Below, one piece after another: positions 40,327 to 47,415 of a stretch of DNA of 64,000 nt. The translations under genes and the position numbers were made by a program. The notes beneath the pieces were generated by a model. That model saw only the letters and a program-made list of their open reading frames with translations. It searched no databases and was not told the DNA's origin. Numbering within the stretch: the stretch's first letter is position 1; each line of letters starts with the position of its first letter. Source of the stretch: Desulfuromonadales bacterium (GTDB taxonomy: Bacteria > Desulfobacterota > Desulfuromonadia > Geobacterales > Pseudopelobacteraceae). The stretch spans positions 1 to 64,000 of the forward strand of contig JAENWA010000114.1 of assembly GCA_016650295.1 (NCBI GenBank), given 5' to 3'.

Positions 40327-41220
40327 ATGACCTTAAAGCAGCTGGAAGTCTTTGTGGCGGTTGCGGATACCCGCAGTTTTTCCCGGGGGGCCGAACAATC
40401 CTGCATTACACAGTCAACGGCCAGCCAGCATATCCAGGGTCTGGAAGAGGAGTTGGGCGTACGGCTCTTTGACCGGGGCCGGGGTGGGGCCTTGCTGACG
40501 GAAGCGGGCAAACTGTTTTTGGGGCGCACTCGCAGGATTCTGTCGGAATGCGATGAATCCCGTTCCGCTATCCGACGCTTTCTGGGGATGGAGGATGTGG
40601 TCCTGAAGGTCGGGGCCAGCAATATTCCGGGGACCTGCCTGATACCGGCTGCCTTGGGGAAATTTCAGACGGAATGCCCCCGTGTCCGTCTGGAGGTCTC
40701 CCAGGGTGACAGCCGTTCGGTTGTCCAGCAACTGCTGGCGGAAGAGATCGAATTGGGATTTATCGGCGGCCGCTACGACGATGACCGGATTCATTTCGAG
40801 GAGATGGGTGAGGATACGATTGTCTGTGCCGTGGCACGCGGCAGCGTCGATCCGGTGAAGAAGAGTCTCAGCCAGGCCGAACTGTGCAAGGTGCCGCTGG
40901 TTGTGCGTGAGCAGGGGTCGGGTACGCAGAAGGCTGTCTATGAGGCCCTGGCCGGAACCTGGATCAGCCGGGAAGCACTGCGGATTGTCGCTGTGCTGGG
41001 CAGCAGCGAGGCGGTCAAACGCGCTCTTTTGGAGGGTGCCGGTTACGCCTTTGTCTCCAGCAGGTCGATCGGGGAAGAGTTGGCCAGCGGTGTATTGGCA
41101 ACCGTCAGGATTCCCGGCCTCAACGTCAAACGAAAATTCTATGCCGCCTATCGCTCGGGACGGGAACTGTCACCGGCTGCAGCGGCATTTTTGACCTTGA
41201 TGCTGAACACCCGGCACTGA
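40327..41220 (+). CDS. LysR-family transcriptional regulator
   Basis: A 297-residue LysR regulator. The N-terminal winged helix is typical (MTLKQLEVFVAVADTRSFSR, then STASQHIQGLEEELGVRLFDR). The C-terminal effector domain has IPGTCLIPAALGKFQTECPR and GSGTQKAVYEAL, similar to the CysB-like and selenium-metabolism-associated LysR groups, though I cannot decide between them. A promoter-like AT-rich leader of 90 bases precedes it. It is followed by a clear terminator and is monocistronic; its targets are unknown. Confidence 0.87.
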   Translation: MTLKQLEVFVAVADTRSFSRGAEQSCITQSTASQHIQGLEEELGVRLFDRGRGGALLTEAGKLFLGRTRRILSECDESRSAIRRFLGMEDVVLKVGASNIPGTCLIPAALGKFQTECPRVRLEVSQGDSRSVVQQLLAEEIELGFIGGRYDDDRIHFEEMGEDTIVCAVARGSVDPVKKSLSQAELCKVPLVVREQGSGTQKAVYEALAGTWISREALRIVAVLGSSEAVKRALLEGAGYAFVSSRSIGEELASGVLATVRIPGLNVKRKFYAAYRSGRELSPAAAAFLTLMLNTRH

Positions 41221-41255
41221 AAAGGGCGCTGGAGACTATCTCCGACGCCCTTTTC
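41221..41255 (+). terminator. Terminator after the LysR gene
   Basis: AAAGGGCG and CGCCCTTTT pair, with an inner GGAG/CTCC stem, and end in TTTT. It begins directly after the stop codon. Confidence 0.8.
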
Positions 41256-41270
41256 GCGATCATTCGCAGG

Positions 41271-41375
41271 CTATTCCGCCTTGACGAATTGCCCTTTTTC
41301 GCCGCATTTCTCGCATTTCTGCGGTTTGCAGCGCCCTTCCTTGCTGAAGCCGCAGCTGCATTTCCAGGTTGCCAT
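41271..41375 (-). CDS. 34-residue RCKP-type rubredoxin-like protein
   Basis: A very short gene. The product begins MATWKCSCGFSKEGRC and contains two CxxC-like pairs, CSC and CEKC, plus the RCKP block. This resembles the small RCKP-type rubredoxin-like proteins found in anaerobes, with an expected single zinc or iron site. Support for the start is good: GGGAGG lies eight bases before the ATG. Longer in-frame starts upstream would add unrelated sequence. The function is unknown; a role in electron transfer or metal binding is inferred from the cysteines. Confidence 0.75.
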   Translation of the reverse strand: MATWKCSCGFSKEGRCKPQKCEKCGEKGQFVKAE

Positions 41376-41489
41376 ACTGAGTACCTCCCGGTTGATTTTG
41401 ATACTGCTCTTGGGATGCGGTTTGCAAAAGTCCCGCATCAATGCTACATTTAATCCGTTACTATCCGCAAAGTCCAGGGGACTGTACTC

Positions 41490-41678
41490 ATGAGCGAACT
41501 GATATTTATCCTGCTGTTTTTCGGCATTCCCGGCGTATTCGGCTTTATCATGGCCCGTAAACGGGGAAAGAATCCCTACCTGTGGTGTCTGTTGTGCGGG
41601 GTATTCCCTTTTTTTCTGATGGTGCTCAAGATGCAACACAAGCCGCTGAACAAAACGCAGCCCCCGCCCTCACCCTGA
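41490..41678 (+). CDS. Small membrane protein, 62 residues
   Basis: Two hydrophobic segments (about 3-20 and 31-47) are separated by a basic loop, ARKRGKNPY, and followed by a polar Pro-rich tail. CAGGGG lies about 14 bases before the ATG. I do not recognise the family beyond a general likeness to small inner-membrane proteins of unknown function. It is convergent with the large ATPase gene. Confidence 0.5.
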   Translation: MSELIFILLFFGIPGVFGFIMARKRGKNPYLWCLLCGVFPFFLMVLKMQHKPLNKTQPPPSP

Positions 41679-41707
41679 CCAACCGTCTGCATGAGCAGTT
41701 TCGAAGC

Positions 41708-44011
41708 CTACTTGATGCAGACCTTGCGCACCTCTTTCAAATCAGTCAGCCCCTCAAAGCACTTCAGAATACCGTCCTGTTTCAGCGTTGTCATGCCATC
41801 GGAAATGGCCTGACGGCGGATCAATTCAATCTCCGATTTACGCTTGATGAGTGACTTCATCGGGTCGGTTCCCTCCAGAAGTTCGTGCAGGCCGAGACGT
41901 CCCTTATAGCCTGAATCACCGCATTTCGGGCAGCCGACCGCTTTATACAGCCGGATGCTCCCGGGCTCAATGCCGGTCTTTTTAAAATCCTCGGCGCCAT
42001 ATTCGATGATGATATCTTCCAGCTCTTTCTGTTCGGGGGTATATTCCTGCTTGCAAGTACCGCACAGGCGACGCGCCAGGCGCTGGGCGAGAATACAGAG
42101 GATGGCATCGGAAAAGCTGAAGGGGTCGAGTTCCATATCCAGAAGACGGGTGACGGTATCCGGGGCCGAGTTGGTATGCAATGTGGAAAATACCAGATGC
42201 CCGGTCAGTGACGATTCGATGCCGATCTCGGCGGTCTCCTGGTCGCGCATCTCGCCGACCATGATCACATCCGGGTCGGCGCGCAGGAAGGAACGCAGCG
42301 CGGCGGCAAAGGTAAAGCCGATCTTGGGGTGAACCTGGACTTGGCGCAGGCCGCGCTGGGTGATCTCCACCGGGTCTTCGGCGGTCCAGATCTTTGTTTC
42401 GGGCGTATTGATGACCGAAATGGCCGAATGCAGGGTTGTCGTTTTACCCGAACCGGTCGGGCCGACCACCAGGATCAGGCCGTAAGGCTGCTTGATGCAG
42501 GCCTCCAGCACACGTGAGTTGCGTTCGGTCAGGCCCAGCTTGTCATAGGGCAGGGCCGCTTCGCCCGAGGCCAGCACACGCATGACCACATCCTCCAGTT
42601 GACCGGCGGTCGGGACGGTGGCAACGCGCAGCTCCACATCGATCGGACCGAACTTTTTGAAGTCGATCTTGCCGTCCTGCGGCTTGCGGCGCTCTGATAT
42701 GTCGAGTCCGCACATGATCTTGATGCGCGAGGGGATCGCATATTTATACTTATAGGGGATGCGCTGGTACAGCTGGCAGCGGCCGTCGATGCGCATGCGC
42801 ACCTGAACATCCTCCTTGCCGGGGTACGGTTCGATATGGATATCGGAAACTTTTTTCTGCACGGCGTCCATGATGATCTTGTTGACCAGCTGAACAATGA
42901 CGCTGTCCTGTTCGGAGACCTTCTGGGATTCGTTCTCGATCTCCGGTTCATCGTCGGTATCCAGTTTGTTGATCAGATCGTTGATGCTGCCTGAAGCCCC
43001 CGGCGATCCGTAGTGGTAGAAGAGATTGATGTAACTCTGGATATCCTCGCGGAAGGCGCCGGTATAGCTGATACGCCTGTATTCGGGGTAGACGAACTTG
43101 ATAGTGTCATGCCGGTTCAGATCGCTGGGGTCTTCCATGATGATATGCAGGTTGCCGTTCTCGATCTTGAACGGGACCCAGCCTTCCTTTGTCAAACGGT
43201 CCGGTTTGACCCGTTTCAGGAGTTCATCTTCCAGCGGCGGGGCGGCCGGGTCATAACCGATGAATTCCGATCCGAAGTAGAGGGACAGATTTTTGGCCAT
43301 GTCTTCCTTCGACACTCCGAAGTCCCGCATCAGGATACCGTCCAGGCCTATCTTCGGGACATCCGGGTGGAGAATGGCCTTCTCAATGATTTTATCGTCA
43401 ATCTGGTTTTTATCCAGCAGATAGTTGTAGCGGGGCATCTGGCGGATGACCTTGGTGGTGGCCGAGAGACGGTAGATATTGTGGATGGCGACGGAGAGTG
43501 AAGCGGCCAGTTCGGTCGCATAGCTGATGTCGATGTCGCTGAAAAGGGCGTTGTCCTTTCTGTTGATAATCTGGATCACGCCGATCAGGGTTTTCTGGAA
43601 TTTCATCGGCACGCACAGAACCTGTTTCGTCAGGAAGCCGGTCTTTTTGTCCCAGCTGTCGTCGAATTTGATGTTGCTGTTGATCGTGTACAGCTCATGG
43701 GCATCATAGGCGTTTTTAACATGGAGAACGTCTCCTGAAATGGCGCAGTGACCGGCCAGACTTGTTTCACTGATCGGGATGACGATCTGCTGGATTTCGG
43801 TACCGGATTTGACCTTGGAGATCAGCTGCTTGCGTTTGGAGTCAGCCACGTAGATGGTGAGTCGCTCGGCATTGAACAGCACGGCAATGCTGTCCTTGAT
43901 ATGGGTCAGAATGGCGTTGAGGTTGTCGGCCGAATGGAGTTCGTTGATCTGGTCCATCAACCGCTTGCGATACTCATGCTGCATTTTGAGATCTTCCGAT
44001 TTCTGGACCAT
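41708..44011 (-). CDS. GAF-domain-containing PilB/GspE-type assembly ATPase
   Basis: A 767-residue ATPase of the type II secretion/type IV pilus family. Residues about 15-180 form a GAF sensor domain (LTIYVADSKRKQLISKVKSG; LAGHCAISGDVL). A MshEN/GspE N-domain follows (about 220-330), then the ATPase core with VVGPTGSGKTTTLHSAISVI (Walker A), Asp box FLRADPDVIMVGEMRDQETA (Walker B), LTGHLVFSTLHTN (His box), and a zinc-binding CGTCKQ...CPKCG near the end. GAF domains fused to this ATPase are uncommon, so activity may depend on a small-molecule or cyclic-nucleotide signal. No other pilus genes are adjacent; pilins are about 9 kb away. Confidence 0.9.
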   Translation of the reverse strand: MVQKSEDLKMQHEYRKRLMDQINELHSADNLNAILTHIKDSIAVLFNAERLTIYVADSKRKQLISKVKSGTEIQQIVIPISETSLAGHCAISGDVLHVKNAYDAHELYTINSNIKFDDSWDKKTGFLTKQVLCVPMKFQKTLIGVIQIINRKDNALFSDIDISYATELAASLSVAIHNIYRLSATTKVIRQMPRYNYLLDKNQIDDKIIEKAILHPDVPKIGLDGILMRDFGVSKEDMAKNLSLYFGSEFIGYDPAAPPLEDELLKRVKPDRLTKEGWVPFKIENGNLHIIMEDPSDLNRHDTIKFVYPEYRRISYTGAFREDIQSYINLFYHYGSPGASGSINDLINKLDTDDEPEIENESQKVSEQDSVIVQLVNKIIMDAVQKKVSDIHIEPYPGKEDVQVRMRIDGRCQLYQRIPYKYKYAIPSRIKIMCGLDISERRKPQDGKIDFKKFGPIDVELRVATVPTAGQLEDVVMRVLASGEAALPYDKLGLTERNSRVLEACIKQPYGLILVVGPTGSGKTTTLHSAISVINTPETKIWTAEDPVEITQRGLRQVQVHPKIGFTFAAALRSFLRADPDVIMVGEMRDQETAEIGIESSLTGHLVFSTLHTNSAPDTVTRLLDMELDPFSFSDAILCILAQRLARRLCGTCKQEYTPEQKELEDIIIEYGAEDFKKTGIEPGSIRLYKAVGCPKCGDSGYKGRLGLHELLEGTDPMKSLIKRKSEIELIRRQAISDGMTTLKQDGILKCFEGLTDLKEVRKVCIK

Positions 44012-44205
44012 GGCGCAATCCCTCTGATATGTGATGAGATGTTGATAAGATTAGCAGATGTACGGCATTTCACAAGTAAAAATACGGAGTTTTATATGAG
44101 TGATATTGCGTTTGACTCCCGCACAATTATTGCTACACTTCGCCATTATTTAAATGTATTGGAGCTGACAGTTGCAGGCGACTGCCGGGAGAGGAAACCT
44201 GAAGT

Positions 44206-45036
44206 ATGCCGGAATTACCGGAAGTAGAGAGTGTCGTCCGCAGCCTGCGGGACGGCTGTCCGTCCCTGATCGGGGCCAGGGTCCGGTCGGTCAATCTTGT
44301 CTGGCCCGGCGTCGTGTCATCAACCTCGGACTGTTTTGACGAGGAACTGCTGGAGGGGTGTCGTTTTGCCTCGATTGGGAGAGTGGGGAAATTTCTGCTG
44401 TTTGGTCTGAAGAATTCGCGCGGTCGTTCGCTGTGCCTGGCCGTCCACCTTCGCATGACCGGCCGCCTGTTTCTCGTGCCGGAAAGGGAGGCGGTCGAGC
44501 GACATACGCGTTTGGCGCTGATGCTGGATGACGGCCTTGCCTTACGGTTTGACGATCCGCGCAAGTTCGGCCGGGTCTGGCTGATTGATGATCCGTCTGC
44601 GGTAACGGGCGGGATGGGGCCGGATGCCCTGGCTGTCGGCTTTGAAGAGTTTGCATCGCGCCTGACACGTTATCGGCGTCAGATCAAGCCGCTTTTGCTG
44701 GATCAGTCTTTTGTGGCCGGTATTGGTAATATTTACGCCGATGAAAGTCTGTACCGGGCCGGAATTCATCCCTGTACGATTTCCGCTGATCTTGCACCGG
44801 ACGCGGTGCGCCGGCTGCACGCCGCCATCGCCACGGTACTGAGTGAGGCGGTCGAGGCACAGGGGGCCAACATAGATGGTGTTTTCAAGGCCGGCAGCTT
44901 TGTTGTCAGTGTCTATGGTCGGGAGGGTGCTTCCTGCCGGATCTGCGGAACGGCCATCAGCAAGATCAGGGTCGGGCAGCGTGGGACACACTTTTGCGGA
45001 CATTGTCAGAACAACTGCTCAACATCCACTACATAG
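44206..45036 (+). CDS. mutM: Formamidopyrimidine-DNA glycosylase
   Basis: Base-excision repair enzyme that removes 8-oxoguanine and formamidopyrimidines. The 276-residue protein begins MPELPEVE, with the catalytic Pro2 and Glu3. GRVGKFLLF (about 61-69) includes the conserved Lys, and LLLDQSFVAGIGNIYADESL is the helix-two-turn-helix. The C-terminal zinc finger reads CRICGTAI...FCGHCQ, a four-cysteine finger. The start is fixed by the requirement for Pro at position 2. Everything needed for activity is present. Confidence 0.95.
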   Translation: MPELPEVESVVRSLRDGCPSLIGARVRSVNLVWPGVVSSTSDCFDEELLEGCRFASIGRVGKFLLFGLKNSRGRSLCLAVHLRMTGRLFLVPEREAVERHTRLALMLDDGLALRFDDPRKFGRVWLIDDPSAVTGGMGPDALAVGFEEFASRLTRYRRQIKPLLLDQSFVAGIGNIYADESLYRAGIHPCTISADLAPDAVRRLHAAIATVLSEAVEAQGANIDGVFKAGSFVVSVYGREGASCRICGTAISKIRVGQRGTHFCGHCQNNCSTSTT

Positions 45037-45151
45037 CGGGGAATAAGTCGTTAACAGCGGCACAGCTTGACTTTCTGCTGATAGTGTTACATAGGTAACC
45101 GAGTACATACGTCAATGTATCTGTGTTGTATCCGTTAGAAGGAGGGCTGTT

Positions 45152-45910
45152 ATGAAGTTGCGGGTTTTGGGAAGCGCCGGCGCGGAATTACCCAACTTCA
45201 GGCCTCCGGCATTCCTGATCGACGACCATTTGCTGCTGGATGCCGGCACCATCGGATCGGTACTGACCGAAGAAGAACAGTGGGGCCTAAAAAATATTTT
45301 CATAACCCACTCCCACCTGGATCATATCCGCGCTATTCCTGCCCTGGCAGATAATATCATCATCAAGAACCTGCGCCACACGGTCAAGGTCTTCAGCATC
45401 CCGGATGTCATAACTGCCATGCGGAATCATCTGTTCAATAATGTCATCTGGCCGGATTTTACCACCATTCCCAGTCCCGAGCGGCCGGTCATTTCCTTTG
45501 AGACGATTGATACGGGGGTTGAGTACACGGTTTCGGGCTACAGTATCCGGGCGATTCCGGTCAATCATACCGTGCCCGCGGTCGGCTATCGTGTCTGCAG
45601 CGGCTCCACAACACTGCTCTACAGCGGCGATACCGGGCCCACGGAAGAGTTGTGGCAGTATGCCGGTGGTGTGGACGCCCTGATTGTGGAGGTCTCATTC
45701 CCCAATAACATGGAGCCGCTGGCACTTCTGACCAAACATCTGACCTGTTCCCTGTTAAGTGTCGAACTGGAAAAGATTGACAAACTCCCGAAGAGAATCC
45801 TCATCACCCACCCCAAGCCGCAGTATTACGACCTGATCCGCTCGGAAATCGAATGTCTCGGCCTCAAGGAGATCGAGCTTCTCCATGATGGCGCAATCTT
45901 TGAAATCTGA
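45152..45910 (+). CDS. Class II 3',5'-cyclic-nucleotide phosphodiesterase / MBL-fold hydrolase
   Basis: Metallo-beta-lactamase-fold protein of 252 residues. HSHLDHIRAIPAL (about 52-64) matches the class II cyclic nucleotide phosphodiesterase signature HxHLDH, and GYRVCSGSTTLLYSGDTGPT and LIEVSFPN-like blocks carry the remaining metal ligands, with HPKP near the end. Family knowledge suggests cAMP or a related cyclic nucleotide as substrate; other MBL hydrolases look similar. AAGGAGGGCTGTT before the ATG is a strong ribosome-binding site, and a terminator follows. It lies between mutM and fbp. Confidence 0.78.
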   Translation: MKLRVLGSAGAELPNFRPPAFLIDDHLLLDAGTIGSVLTEEEQWGLKNIFITHSHLDHIRAIPALADNIIIKNLRHTVKVFSIPDVITAMRNHLFNNVIWPDFTTIPSPERPVISFETIDTGVEYTVSGYSIRAIPVNHTVPAVGYRVCSGSTTLLYSGDTGPTEELWQYAGGVDALIVEVSFPNNMEPLALLTKHLTCSLLSVELEKIDKLPKRILITHPKPQYYDLIRSEIECLGLKEIELLHDGAIFEI

Positions 45911-45966
45911 GGTATAATCGCCATTCTCCTGAACCGGACTGGTTTGAATTTCGTTGTTAAAACCCA

Positions 45967-45993
45967 TGCCCTGCCGTTGCGGGGCAAGTTTTT
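45967..45993 (+). terminator. Terminator after the phosphodiesterase gene
   Basis: TGCCCTGC and GCGGGGCA pair around a short loop, followed by five T residues. A second small hairpin, TTTTAG-CTAAAA, comes directly after. Confidence 0.65.
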
Positions 45994-46075
45994 AGTATTG
46001 CTAAAACAGGATGTTTGCAGTATTGTTTCCCAGCCAAGCATCCCATAAACTACAACTAACCGTGGAGGAACATAC

Positions 46076-47020
46076 ATGTACAGCCAAGCGGGTAAAACCA
46101 AATTCCAGGTCGATTTTCGCCAGCACCTGCGTGACCAGAATATCAGCGGCAACCTTGTGCATCTGCTCTGCGAGATCGCCGAGGCCAGCAAATATGTGAT
46201 CAACGCCGTACGTACCGGCGATCTTGGTGTGGCAGGTACTTCCAACCTGTACGGCGAGGAACAGCTGGCTCTGGATGTGCTCTCCGACCGGATTATGCGC
46301 AAGCGTCTGCAGCATTCGGGCGTAGTCTGCAACATCGCCTCCGAAGAGATGGAGGAGATCTTCCAGGTTACCAGCAATCCCCAGGGAATGTTCTCGGTCG
46401 CCTACGACCCGTTGGACGGATCTTCGCTGGTGGATGTCAACCTGGCGGTCGGAACCATTGTCGGTATCTATCAGGGGCAGGACCTGCTCCAGCCGGGCCG
46501 CAAGATGGTCGGCGCCATGTATATCCTTTACGGACCTCGGGTATCGCTGGTCTACTCGGTGGGTAAGGGGGTCTACGAATTTACCATGAACCAGTTGATG
46601 GAGTACACCCTGACCCGCGAAAATATCCGTATGCAACCGTCGGGCAACATCTATTCGCCGGGCGGCCTGCGCAAGAAATACAGTGAGGGCAATGAGCGTT
46701 TCATCCGGTATCTTGAGGAAAAAGGTTCCAAGCTGCGCTATTCCGGCGGTTTTGTACCTGATATCAACCAGATACTGATGAAGGGCAAAGGGGTCTTCAT
46801 GTATCCGGCCCTGTCGGATGCACCTAACGGCAAACTGCGCCTGCTGTTCGAGCTCAACCCGATGGCTTTCCTGATAGAGCAGGCCGGCGGAAGCGCCACC
46901 AACGGTGAAATCCCTATCCTGGACATCGTCCCGGACGGGTTGGATCAGCGTTGTCCCGTCTATATCGGAAGCCGGGATGATGTTGCAAAGGCCGCTGAAT
47001 TTCTGGACGGCAGCTGCTGA
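46076..47020 (+). CDS. fbp: Fructose-1,6-bisphosphatase, class I
   Basis: Gluconeogenic enzyme of 314 residues that hydrolyses fructose 1,6-bisphosphate to fructose 6-phosphate. The active-site block VAYDPLDGSSLVDVNLAVGT (about 112-131) and the downstream PALSDAPNGKLRLLFELNPM (Lys and substrate-binding residues) are plain. GGAGGAACATAC precedes the ATG. It ends two bases before a small acidic-protein gene, and the two are evidently co-transcribed. In an organism growing on acetate through the TCA cycle, this enzyme would be needed to make sugars. Confidence 0.94.
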   Translation: MYSQAGKTKFQVDFRQHLRDQNISGNLVHLLCEIAEASKYVINAVRTGDLGVAGTSNLYGEEQLALDVLSDRIMRKRLQHSGVVCNIASEEMEEIFQVTSNPQGMFSVAYDPLDGSSLVDVNLAVGTIVGIYQGQDLLQPGRKMVGAMYILYGPRVSLVYSVGKGVYEFTMNQLMEYTLTRENIRMQPSGNIYSPGGLRKKYSEGNERFIRYLEEKGSKLRYSGGFVPDINQILMKGKGVFMYPALSDAPNGKLRLLFELNPMAFLIEQAGGSATNGEIPILDIVPDGLDQRCPVYIGSRDDVAKAAEFLDGSC

Positions 47021-47022
47021 AT

Positions 47023-47322
47023 ATGACCGGCATTGTCGAGAAAGCGGCTGAAAAAACGCAAAAACCGATGCGGCGGCTCTGCAACGAGATCCAGCTTTTT
47101 GATCTGTGCGAACTGGAAAAATGTCGTCATAAAGAAGGTCAGTTCTGCACCGATGAAGAACTGCTGAACCGTTTTGAGGAAATCGACGAACAGGAGCAAC
47201 GCCCGGTCGAGGGATTTGTCCCGGATGAGATCGAGGAAGAGGATGATGCCAATGGTGAGGGGTATGATGATGCCTTTGACGATGATGAATACGGTGATGA
47301 TGAGAATGAAGAGGATGAATAA
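47023..47322 (+). CDS. Small Cys-containing protein with long acidic tail
   Basis: A 99-residue protein I cannot assign. The N-terminal half contains CNEIQLFDLCELEKCRHKEG and then CTDEELLNRFEEID, four cysteines within about 28 residues that could form a metal site. The last 40 residues are almost purely Asp/Glu/Gly (DDANGEGYDDAFDDDEYGDD). Starting two bases after fbp, it belongs to that transcript. The tail could bind cations or basic partners; this is inference. Confidence 0.7.
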   Translation: MTGIVEKAAEKTQKPMRRLCNEIQLFDLCELEKCRHKEGQFCTDEELLNRFEEIDEQEQRPVEGFVPDEIEEEDDANGEGYDDAFDDDEYGDDENEEDE

Positions 47323-47352
47323 CGGGTTGTGAAAGTCAGATGCGCAAAATTC

Positions 47353-47381
47353 AGGGGGGCGGATAATCCGCTCCCCTTTTT
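47353..47381 (+). terminator. Terminator after the fbp operon
   Basis: GGGGGCGGA and TCCGCTCCCC pair around TAA, followed by TTTTT. It lies 30 bases after the small acidic gene and before comEC. Confidence 0.85.
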
Positions 47382-47415
47382 ATCTGCCGCACTAAATACA
47401 CTCTGAAAGTTGCCC

